Source: Myxococcales bacterium
GTDB taxonomy: Bacteria > Myxococcota_A > Bradymonadia > UBA7976 > UBA1532
Reading direction: 5' to 3'
DNA: 25,851 nt
Assembly: GCA_020633555.1 (NCBI GenBank)
Contig: JACKDL010000052.1
Span: 1 to 25,851 of the forward strand
Shown: positions 6,587 through 16,000 of the stretch, piece after piece
Layout of the letters: each line of letters starts with the position of its first letter
Position numbering within the stretch: the first letter of the stretch is position 1
Position numbers and translations under genes: made by a program
The notes under the pieces: generated by a model
What the model saw: only the letters and a program-made list of their open reading frames with translations
Database searches by the model: none
What the model was told of the DNA's origin: nothing

Positions 6587-8122
6587 ATGTGGAGGCCGCC
6601 CGGCGCCCGCAAGCACGGCCTGCCCCAGGCCACTTGGCCCACCGCCGAGGAGGCGGCGGGCAGCGCGCTGTTTGCGCCCATCCGGGTGGGGCCCATGGTG
6701 CTCGCGCAGCGCACGTGGGTGCCGGCCATGGTGCCCTGGCGGGCCAGCGAGGACGGCGAGGTCACCGATCACGTGGTGGACTGGTACCGGCGGCTGGCCC
6801 AGGGGCGGCCGGGGGCGCTGGTGGTGGAGGCCACGGGGATCCGCGACGTGCCCAGCGGGCCGCTGCTGCGCATTGGCGCCGATCGGTTCCTGCCGGGCCT
6901 GCGGCGGCTGGTGGCGGCGGTGCGCGAGGCCAGCGGCGGGCGCACGCGGCTGCTGATCCAGCTCATCGACTTTCTGGCGATCCGGCGGCGGCCGCTGCCG
7001 GAGAAGTTCTTCTACCGGTTCTTCGCCGTGGACGAGGGGCACCGCGAGCGGCTGGCCGAGGCGCTGGACGAGCCCGCCTGGCTGCAGGCCCCCGAGGCGG
7101 CGGTGCGGGCCCGGCTGGCCATCGCCGATCCCGACCTGGTGGGGCGGGTGCTGCAGGTGCGCGAGCTGCGCGATCTGAACTACGGCTACCGCGAGACGGT
7201 GAGCGACACCCACCTGCCCCACATCGCGGAGCTGCCCCAGGTTCTGCCGCCGCTGTTCGCCGCGGCGGCCGTGCGGGCCCGCGCGGCGGGCTTCGACGGG
7301 GTGGAGCTGCACTACGCCCACGCCTACACCATGGCGGGGTTCCTCTCGCGGCTGAACCAGCGCGGGGACGGCTACGGGGGCAGCCCCCAGGCCCGGCAGC
7401 GGCTGCCGCTGGAGGTGTACCGGGCGGTGCGCGGGGCGGTGGGTCGGGACTTCGTGGTGGGCTGCCGGTTCCTGGGCGACGAGGTGGTGGACGCCGGCAG
7501 CCGCATCGACGACGCCACCTGCCACGGCGTGGCCTTCGCGCAGGCAGGCATGGACTTCCTGAGCGTGAGCAAGGGCGGGAAGTTCGAGGACGCCCGGCAG
7601 CCCAAGGTGGGGCAGGCGGCCTACCCGTACACGGGGCGCAGCGGCTACGAGTGCATGCCCACGGTGTACAGCGATCCCACGGGGCCCTTCGGGCGCAACG
7701 TGCACCTGTCGGCCGCGGTGCGCCGGGCGGTGCGGGCCAACGGCTGCGACACCCCGGTGGTGGCGGCGGGCGGCATCCACCTGTTCCGGCAGGCCGAGAG
7801 CATCCTGGGGGCTGGCCACGCGGACATCGTGGCCCTGGCCCGGCAGGCGCTGGCGGATCCCGACTGGTTCGAGAAGGTGCGCACCGGCCACGGCGCCGAG
7901 GTGCGCCGCTGCCACTACACCAACTACTGCGAGGCCCTGGATCAGCAGCACCGCGAGGTGACCTGCCAGCTCTGGGACAAGCCCGATCCCGACGACCCGA
8001 GCCCCCGGTCCCGCGATGGGCGCCGGCGGCTCATCCCGCCCCCGTGGCGCCCCGAAGTTGCCGACCGCCAGCCGGTCGCTGATCCCAACCCTGCTTCCGA
8101 TGCTGACCCCCCGAGGGAGTGA
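6587..8122 (+). CDS. NADH:flavin oxidoreductase, Old Yellow Enzyme family
   Basis: This 511-residue FMN-dependent TIM-barrel oxidoreductase probably reduces activated alkenes or related substrates with NAD(P)H; the actual substrate is unknown. It shows the early FAPIRVGPM strand, the family active-site region ELHYAHAYTMAGFLS...NQRGDGYGGS (around residues 238-265), and the C-terminal phosphate-binding strand VVAAGGIHLF followed by HADIVALARQALADPDW (about 390-430). A Cys-containing tail (C-x5-C-x12-C in RRCHYTNYCEAL...VTC) may mark the place where bacterial members carry an iron-sulfur site, but the spacing is not the classical C-x2-C-x3-C. A long insert (about residues 135-215) precedes the active site. 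ATG 6587 is preceded by AGAGGAG at a rather long distance; the frame is open further upstream with no family similarity. The dehydrogenase gene begins 1 nt after its stop. Confidence 0.85.
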   Translation: MWRPPGARKHGLPQATWPTAEEAAGSALFAPIRVGPMVLAQRTWVPAMVPWRASEDGEVTDHVVDWYRRLAQGRPGALVVEATGIRDVPSGPLLRIGADRFLPGLRRLVAAVREASGGRTRLLIQLIDFLAIRRRPLPEKFFYRFFAVDEGHRERLAEALDEPAWLQAPEAAVRARLAIADPDLVGRVLQVRELRDLNYGYRETVSDTHLPHIAELPQVLPPLFAAAAVRARAAGFDGVELHYAHAYTMAGFLSRLNQRGDGYGGSPQARQRLPLEVYRAVRGAVGRDFVVGCRFLGDEVVDAGSRIDDATCHGVAFAQAGMDFLSVSKGGKFEDARQPKVGQAAYPYTGRSGYECMPTVYSDPTGPFGRNVHLSAAVRRAVRANGCDTPVVAAGGIHLFRQAESILGAGHADIVALARQALADPDWFEKVRTGHGAEVRRCHYTNYCEALDQQHREVTCQLWDKPDPDDPSPRSRDGRRRLIPPPWRPEVADRQPVADPNPASDADPPRE

Positions 8123-8123
8123 C

Positions 8124-9335
8124 ATGGCCCACCGCGTGCTGATCGCCGACAACCTGCCCGACACCGCGCGCACTCGCCTGCAGGCCGCCGGCCTGGAGGT
8201 CATCGCCGACGCGTCCCTGAAGGACGACGCCCTGACGGCCGCCCTGAAGGCCCACAAGCCCGACGCCCTGGTGGTGCGCTCCACCAAGGTGCGCGCCGAG
8301 CATCTGGCGGCGGCAGCCAGCCTGCAGCTCGTGGTGCGGGCGGGCGCCGGCGTGAACACCATCGACATGACCGCGGCTTCGGCGCGGGGCATCTATGTGT
8401 GCAACTGCCCAGGCACCAACTCGGTGGCCGTGGCCGAGCTGACCTTCGGGCACCTGATCAACGCCGACCGGCAGATCGCCGACAACGTGGCCGATCTGCG
8501 GGCCGGGCGCTGGGCGAAGAAGACCTACTCGAAGGCGGGGCGGGGCCTGAAGGGGCGCACCCTGGGCGTCATTGGCGCGGGCAACATCGGCCGCGAGGTG
8601 ATCACCCGGGCCAAGGCCTTCGACATGCGGGTGGTGGCCTGGTCGCAGTCGCAGGACCGCGCTGCGGCCGTGGCGGCAGGGGCAGAGTGGGCCGACAGCC
8701 CCGTGGACGTGGCCCGCGAGGCCGACGCGCTGACGGTGCACGTGGCGCTGGTGCCGGCCACCCGTGGGCTCATCGGCGAGGCCATCTTCGACGCGCTGCG
8801 GCCGGGGGCCATCTTCATCAACACCAGCCGCGGCGAGGTGGTGGACGAGGCGGCGCTGGCCAAGGCGGTGCGCGAGAAGGGGCTGCGGGCCGGGCTGGAC
8901 GTGTTCCACGACGAGCCCGCCAGCGACGGCGCATGGCAGAAGGATCTGGTGGATCTGCCGGGCCTCTACGGCACCCACCACATCGGCGCGTCGACCCAGC
9001 AGGCGCAGGAGGCCGTGGCCGACGAGGCCTGCCGGATCATCGAGGCGTGGGCTTTTGAGGGCAAGGCGCTGAACTGCGTGAACCTGGCCCGCGAGACGCC
9101 CGCCACCCACCTGTTGGTGGTGCGCCACGCGGATCGGGTGGGCGTGCTGGCCGGGGTGCTGGACGTGCTGCGGCAGGCCAACCTGAACGTGCAGGGCATG
9201 GAGAACATCGTCTTCGAGGGGGCGGCGGCGGCCTGCGCGCGGCTGCAGATCGAGGGCACGCCCGACGAGGCCGTGCTGGCCCGGCTGGCCGAGCCCGCCG
9301 AGGTCTTCGACGTGACCTCGGTGGCGCTGGGCTGA
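8124..9335 (+). CDS. serA: D-3-phosphoglycerate dehydrogenase-like D-2-hydroxyacid dehydrogenase with ACT domain
   Basis: This 403-residue NAD-dependent dehydrogenase of the D-2-hydroxyacid family most likely oxidises 3-phosphoglycerate in the first step of serine synthesis. The Rossmann motif VIGAGNIG lies at 149-156. The catalytic triad is R236 (NTSRG), E264 (FHDEP) and H286 (HHIGAST). An N-terminal substrate-binding part (VVRAGAGVNTID, NCPGTNSVAVAE) matches the family. Residues about 326-403 form an ACT-type regulatory domain (HLLVVRHADRVGVLAGVLDVL), typical of serine-regulated SerA enzymes. ATG 8124 has GGGAG at good spacing and follows the oxidoreductase stop by 1 nt. Other D-2-hydroxyacid substrates cannot be excluded, so the symbol is a best guess. 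The PAS gene follows after 4 nt. Confidence 0.85.
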   Translation: MAHRVLIADNLPDTARTRLQAAGLEVIADASLKDDALTAALKAHKPDALVVRSTKVRAEHLAAAASLQLVVRAGAGVNTIDMTAASARGIYVCNCPGTNSVAVAELTFGHLINADRQIADNVADLRAGRWAKKTYSKAGRGLKGRTLGVIGAGNIGREVITRAKAFDMRVVAWSQSQDRAAAVAAGAEWADSPVDVAREADALTVHVALVPATRGLIGEAIFDALRPGAIFINTSRGEVVDEAALAKAVREKGLRAGLDVFHDEPASDGAWQKDLVDLPGLYGTHHIGASTQQAQEAVADEACRIIEAWAFEGKALNCVNLARETPATHLLVVRHADRVGVLAGVLDVLRQANLNVQGMENIVFEGAAAACARLQIEGTPDEAVLARLAEPAEVFDVTSVALG

Positions 9336-9339
9336 GACG

Positions 9340-10047
9340 GTGAGCGCACCCCCTGACGAGATGGCGCTGTTCGAGGGCCTTTGGGCCGGCTGCCGCCACG
9401 GGCTGATGCTGTTTCGGCCCGACGGCGCGCTCGCCCGCGCCAATGCACAGGCGGCCATCATCGCCGGGGGGCCCCCGGAAGATCTGGCCAGGCTCAATTG
9501 CCTGCGGGATCTGCCGCGGGTGGCTTGCGAGGCCTATGTGCGCGCCTTCGCGGGGGAGCCCGTGGAGACCCATTTTCGGCATCTGACGGTCACCGGCGGG
9601 GTGGAGCGGGATCTGTGGATCGCGTTGCAGCCCGTGGGCGGCTGGGTGCTGACCCTGGTGGACGATATCAGCGAGCAGGTGATTCGGCAGACCGGGCCCG
9701 CCCTGACGACGGTGGCCTTCGAAGAGGGCGAGCCCGCCTACCTGATGGACACGCAGCGGCACGTGGTGCGCATCAACGCGGCGTTGTGTGCGCTGCTGGG
9801 CGTGGACGGCGCCACGGTGGTGGGGGCGCACGAGCGCACGCTGCGGGCGCCGGGCCAAGACGCCGAGGAGCTGCAGCGACGCCGCGATGCGTTGTGCCAT
9901 GCAGGGGAGTGGCGCGGCGAGCTGTGGCTGCGCCGGGCTGACGGGCAGCCGCTGCGAGTGCTGCAGACCGTCACCCGGCTGCGGGCCCGCCATGGGGAGC
10001 TGGGGTTCGTGGTGGGCTGCCGCGCGCCCAGCTTCGGGTACCCCTGA
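9340..10047 (+). CDS. Stand-alone double PAS-domain protein
   Basis: This 235-residue soluble protein has two PAS-like units. Residues about 8-112 read LWAGCRHGLMLFRPDGALARAN and end WVLTLVDDISEQ; residues about 125-228 include AYLMDTQRHVVRINAALCALLG and a C-terminal strand GELGFVVGCR. PAS domains bind small ligands or mediate protein contacts. No histidine kinase, GGDEF, DNA-binding or other output domain is present, so it must act through a partner or be a fragment of a split sensor. The GTG start at 9340 lies 4 nt after the dehydrogenase stop, which suggests co-transcription, although the link to serine metabolism is not obvious. The 15-nt gap to the convergent giant gene leaves no room for a strong terminator. 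Confidence 0.7.
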   Translation: MSAPPDEMALFEGLWAGCRHGLMLFRPDGALARANAQAAIIAGGPPEDLARLNCLRDLPRVACEAYVRAFAGEPVETHFRHLTVTGGVERDLWIALQPVGGWVLTLVDDISEQVIRQTGPALTTVAFEEGEPAYLMDTQRHVVRINAALCALLGVDGATVVGAHERTLRAPGQDAEELQRRRDALCHAGEWRGELWLRRADGQPLRVLQTVTRLRARHGELGFVVGCRAPSFGYP

Positions 10048-10062
10048 GGGCAGGGCCCGGGG

Positions 10063-13000
10063 TCAAGGCGCCGCGACGCAGCGCTCGGCCTCGCAGAGCT
10101 CGCCGGCGGGGCAGTCCACGTCGCGGACACACTCGGGGCCGCCGAGGGGCGCGCAGACCCCGAACACACAGCTCGAGCCGGCCGCGCAGTCGCTGTTGCG
10201 CTGGCACTGGCTGAAGGGCGCCGCGCAGAAGCCATTCTGGCACTGGAAGATGGGCACGATCTGCCGGCAGACGGCGTTGTTCTGGCAGGGCACGGGCTCG
10301 ACGCAGTTGCCCGCCACACAGCTCGCGCCGGCGCCGCAGGTGTCCACGTCCACGCAGCGGGCCCCCTGGGCCTCGCAGCGGGCGCCCTCACAGATCTCAC
10401 CGGCGCCGCACTCGGCGTCTTGCACGCAGGCGTCGGCCCGCAGCAGGCAGCGGCCCTCGACGCAGCGTTCGTTGGCGGCGCACTGGTCGTCGCGCACGCA
10501 CTGGGCGTCCACGCACAGGTTGTTCTCGCAGATGGTGGCGCCGGCGCAGTCCACGTCGTTGCGGCAGCGCACGGCCACTTCGCAGCGCCCGCCGCTGCAG
10601 ACGGTGCCGGCGGGGCAGTCGCCGTCGGCCACGCAGGCGGGGTCGCTGCAGCGGCCGGCCTCGCAGATCTGGTCGCCGGGGCACTGCACGTCCACCTGGC
10701 AGTCCGCGTCGCGGCACACCCGGTTGCTGCAGATGCGGCCGGCGCCGCAGTCGGCGTCCAGGCGGCAGAACTGCTCGCCGCGCTGGCAGGCGAACTCCAC
10801 GCACAGGTTGCCCGGCGCGCAGTCGGTGTCCTGCACGCACTCGGGCGCCGTGCACAGGCCGCCCACGCAGCGGAAGCCCTCGGCGCCGCAGTCGGCGTCG
10901 CCCATGCAGCGCTCGAGCACGGTGGTGGTGATCGACAGGGTGGAGCGGCCGCCGGCGTCGGCGTTGAAGCAGTCGACGAAGACCCAATAGACGCCCGGCT
11001 GGGCCTGGGGCAGGTCGATCTGTGGCGACACGTTGCCCGCGCTGTCGTCGTCGCAGGCCACCTCGCTGCCCGCGTCGTCGCAGTCGCGGCGGATGAACAG
11101 CATGGGATCGTGGTTGTCCTCGCGGGTGGCGCGCAGCGTGAGCGAGGCGGCCACCTGCAGGTCCAGGCGCACCACCTGCTCGCGGCCGCGGCCCCCGCCG
11201 CCGCAGGAGGCGCCGGCGTAGTTGTTGGGCTGGGCCGTGGTGTCGATGGCCAGGTCCTGCCGGCCGCTGCGGTCGGCGACGAGGACCAGGGGCGCCCCCG
11301 ACAGGCCGCAGGCCACGGGCGTACACTGACCGGCGGTGCAGACGTTGCCTTCGGGGCAGTCGGCGTCCACCCGGCAGGCGGGGCCGGCCACGCAGCGCCC
11401 GTCCTGGCAGGCGCGGCCGTCGCCGCAGTCGGCGTCCACCCGGCACTCGGGGGCCTCGGCCTGGCAGGTGGTGGGCGCGCAGGCGTCGGCGCAGCCCCAC
11501 TGACCCGTGTTGGTGTTGCACCGGCACGCGGCGGGCACGCACTCCATGGTGGGCAGGCAGCTCAGGCCCGGGGCGCAGTCAGCGTCGGCGCGGCAGGCGC
11601 TGGCGGCCGGGTTGGGCTGCGGGCACTGACGGGCGCCGGGCACGCAGGCCCCGCCCTGGCACACGGTGCCCGGATCACAGTCCGCGTCCACCCGGCAGTC
11701 GGGGGCGGGGGGCACACACTGGCCGTTGGCGCCACACACCAGGCCGGCGGGGCAGCGGGCGTCGTCGCCGCCGCAGCCCGGCTCGCAGGCCTGGGCCTGG
11801 CACACCGTGCCCAGCGGGCAGTCGCCGTCGGCGCGGCAGCTCCCCGCCACCGCCTCGCAGCGGCCGTTCAGGCACAGCTCGCCGCGGGCGCACTGCAGGT
11901 CGCGCACGCACTGGGCGTCGGTGCACAGGCCGTCGTTGCAGATCTGGCCGGGTCCGCACTCCAGGTCCTCGATGCAGGGGGCCTGCAGCTCGCAGCGGCC
12001 CACGATGCACACCCGGCCGGGCAGGCAGTCCTGGTCGCGCAGGCAGATGGGGGCCCGGCAGCGGCCGGCCTCGCAGATCTGATCGGCGTCGCAGTTGGCG
12101 TCGCCCGCGCACTCGGGGGGCGCACAGATCTGGTTCAGGCAGATGTCGTCGCCCTGGCAGTCGTTGTCGATGCGGCAGCGGGTGCCCTGCCGGCAGAGGC
12201 CTGCGTCGCAGTACTCGCCGGCGCCGCAGTCACCGTCGGCGGCGCACTGCGGCGGGGCGCACACGCCGTCCACGCAGGCGGTGCCGTTGCAGTCATCGTC
12301 GCTGCGGCACACCTCCAGCGCGCTGGTCTGGATGGACAGCACCGAGCGGCCCTCGCCGCCCCAGGCGTCGATGAAGACGTAGTAGACGCCGGGGTTGAGC
12401 ACGTCGAAGTCGATGCGCGGGTTCAGGTTGCCGTTGCCGTCGTCGTCGCAGCCGATCTCGCTGGCCGGGCCGTCGCAGTCCCGGCGCACGTACATCATGG
12501 GGTCGTAGCCCTGGTCGCTCTGCACCACCGCGAAGCGCACGGTGGCGGGGAAGCGCAGCTCCACCTGGATGGCCTGATCGGGGTTGGGGCCGCCGTTGGC
12601 GCACGAGGCCCGGTAGCCGTCGGGCCGGCCCGTGGTGTCCACCTGCACCTGCTGCTCGCCGGGCTGGGCCACCACCACCACCTGCACGTCGGGGTCGTTG
12701 GCGCACGGGCCCACCGCCTGGCAGATGCCGCCTACGCAGCTCAGGCCCACGGGGCAGTCGTCGTCGCCGCGGCAGCCGTCGAAGACGCACACGCCGGCCT
12801 CGCAGCGCTCGCCCACCGCGCAGTCCAGGTCGCGCTGGCACTCGATGGGGTTGCCGATGCATACGCGGTTCACGCACTGCTGGCCGAGCTGGCAGTCGGC
12901 GTCGTTACGGCAGCCGCCCAGGGGCTCGCACTGGCCGCTGCGACACACCAGGCCCACGGGGCACTGGGTGCTGTTGCGGCACCCGGGCTCACAGCCCCGG

Positions 13001-16000
13001 GTCTGGGGGTTGCACCACTCGCCCTGGGCGCAGTCTTCGTTGACGGCGCAGCGCTGCTCGACGGGGGCGCACTGGCCCATGTCGTCGCAGAAGGTGCCGT
13101 TGGGGCAGCGGTCGTCGCCCCGGCAGCCGGGCTGGCAGAAGCGGTTCACGCACATGGTGGTGAGCGGGCAGTCCTGATCCACCCGGCAGGCGCCCGGCAG
13201 ATCCACGCAGCGGCCGCCCTCGCAGAGCTGGCCGGCGGCGCAGTCCACGTCCACCCGGCACTCGGGCGGGGGCGCCACGCACTCGCCGCCCTGGCAGAGC
13301 TGGCCGTTCGGGCACTGGGCGTCGAACTGGCAGGGGGGCTCGGGCTGGCAGAAGCTGAACTCGCAAACCTGGCCGCGGGGGCAGTCCACGTCCCGCTGGC
13401 ACTCGGGCGGGGGCAGTTCGGCGCAGATGCCGGCGATGCAGGTCAGCGCCTCGGGGCAGTCGTCATCGGTGCGGCAGCCGTCGGGTCCCTCACACACGCC
13501 GTTGACGCAGCGGTTGATGTCCGGGGCCGGGCAGTCGAAGCGGTTGCGGCAGAAGAACGGCGGGATGCAGATGCCATCGGCGCAGGTGAAGGCGTCGGCG
13601 CAGTCCGCATCGCGGGCGCAGCGCACGGGCTGGCAGCTCCCGGCGTCGCAGCGCTCGTCGGGGGCGCAGTCGCCGTCGCCGAAGCAGTCCGGCCGCGCCT
13701 GGCAGATGTTCACCTCGAGGTTGCAGAAGCGATCCGCCGCGCAGTCCTGGTCGTCGCGGCAGAAGTCCAGCGGCCGGCACAGGTCGCCGATGCAGCGCTC
13801 GCCCCGCGGGCAGTCGGTGTTGTTGCGGCAGAAGCGCTCGTCCACGCAGGTATTGCTGAAGCCGTCGCAGATCTGGCCCAGCGGGGCGCAGTCGGCGTCG
13901 CGGTCGCAGCGGCCGGTGTCGATGCACTGGAAGTCCACGCAGGAGCGCAGGGGGCCGCAGTCGCCGTTCACCCGGCAGTCGCCCTCGAAGACGCATACAC
14001 TGTCCACGCAGGCCTCGGGGAAGGGGCAGGGGCGGCCGGGGCCGCACTGGCCCACGTCCACGCACTGGAAACGCTGGCAGACCTGGCCGTCGCGGCAGTC
14101 GGCGTCGCCCTGGCACTGGCCGGTGAACACGCACTGGTTGCGCAGGCACTCGAAGCCCGGGCGGCCGCAGTCTTCCGCCACCTGGCACTCCACCTGCGGC
14201 ATGCAGCGGAAGTCCTCGCACACCAGCCCGGCGGGGCACTCGTTGCTGTTGCGGCACTCGCCCGTGAACAGGCAGGTGCCGGCGCGGCAGGCCTCGCCGT
14301 CGCCACACTCACGGTCGTTCAGGCACTCGGGTCCGCAGATGCCGTTGCGGCAGGCGCCCCCCGGGCAGTCGGCGTCCACCCGGCACATGCCGATGAACAC
14401 ACAGGCGAAGCCCTGGCACACCTCGCCCGGCGGGCACTGGTCGTCGCCGCGGCACTCGCCCACGAACTGGCAGGTGAAGTCCCGGCAGCCGAAGCCGGCG
14501 GGGCACTCGCGGTCCACCCGGCACTCGCCGGTGAAGGTGCAGATGCCCCCGCGGCAGGCCTCGCCGGCGCCGCAGTCGCGGTCCACCCGACACTCGGGCG
14601 CCGGGAGACACAGGCCCTGCTCGCAGATCTCGCCGGGGTCGCACTGGGCGTCGATCATGCAGCCGTTGGCCACGCAGCGGCCGTTGTCGCACTGGAAGCC
14701 CGGCCCGCACTCGCCGTCGTTGCGGCAGCCCGGGTTGATGCCCGGGAAGCACTGGCCGAAGGTGCACTGCTCGCCTGGGCCGCAGTCGGCGTCGCGCTGG
14801 CACTCGGGCGGGGGCAGGGGGATGCAGGCCCCGAAGACGCACTCCAGGTTGCCCGGGCAGTCCTCGTCCACCTCACACTCGTTGCCGATGCGGCACTCGC
14901 CGTTCAGGCACTGCAGGCCGCCGGGGCAGTCGCCGTCGCGCTGGCAGACGAACTCCGGGATGCAGATGCCGCCGATGCAGGTGACGCCCGGGCCGCAGTC
15001 GCGATCCTGGCGGCAGGCGGCGGCCACGCAGCGGCCGAACTCGCACTGCTCGTCCTCGGCGCACTCGCGGTCGTCCAGGCAGCCCACCGGCACGCATGCG
15101 TTGTTCTGGCAGCGGTTGCCGGCGGGGCAGTCCGTGTCGTCCACACAGCGCTCGGGGTTGAAGCAGCGGTTGCCCCGGCACTCGGCCCCGATGGGGCAGT
15201 CGTTGTCCACCCGGCACTCCACCGGCAGGCACGCGCCCTCCACGCAGCCCAGCGGGGGCGCGCAGTCGTTGTCCACCCGGCACGCGGGGGGCAGGCACAG
15301 GCCCTGGCGGCACTCGGTGCCCTGGGGGCAGTCGCGATCCACCATGCAGCCGGCCACCACGCAGCGCTGATCCACGCAGCGCTGGCCGTCCTGGCAGTCC
15401 TGGTCGAAGCGGCACTCGATGGCCTCGACGCAGCGCTCGCCCTGGCAGCGGGTGCCGAAGGGGCAGTCGCGGTCGTCGCGGCACTCGGGGGCCACCACGC
15501 ACTCGCCGGCCTCGCAGGCGAAGCCGGGGGCGCAGTCGGCGTCGCGCACGCAGCCGGGCTCGACGCACTGGCCGGCCTCGCAGATCTGGCGGGCGGGGCA
15601 GTCGCGGTCGTCGCGGCAGTCGGGGCCGAAGACGCAGCGGCCGTTCTGGCACAGGAAGCCGAAGCCGCAGTCCACGTCGGCGCGGCACTCCACGAACTCG
15701 ATGCAGGTGAAGCCCTCGCACACCTCGCCCGGCGGGCAGTCTCGGTCCACCCGGCACTCGGGCTCGAACCGACAGACCCCCTGGTCACACACCTCGTCGG
15801 GGGGACAGTCCGAGTCGCGGCGGCACTGGGGAGCCGCCACGCAGGCGCCGTCCTCGCAGATCTGGCCGCGGCCGCAGTCGGCGTCCTGGCGGCAGCCCAC
15901 GTCGAGGCACTCGCCGGCCACGCACTGCTGCAAGGGCCCGCAGTCCGCGTCGCCGCGGCAGCCGCCGCCCGGCACGCACTGCTCGGCCTCGCACACGAAG

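Noticed and set aside
6482..9497. Long minus-strand frames opposite the oxidoreductase and dehydrogenase genes
   Set aside because: Rich in Ala, His, Arg and Pro with no domain; the plus-strand genes carry clear catalytic motifs.
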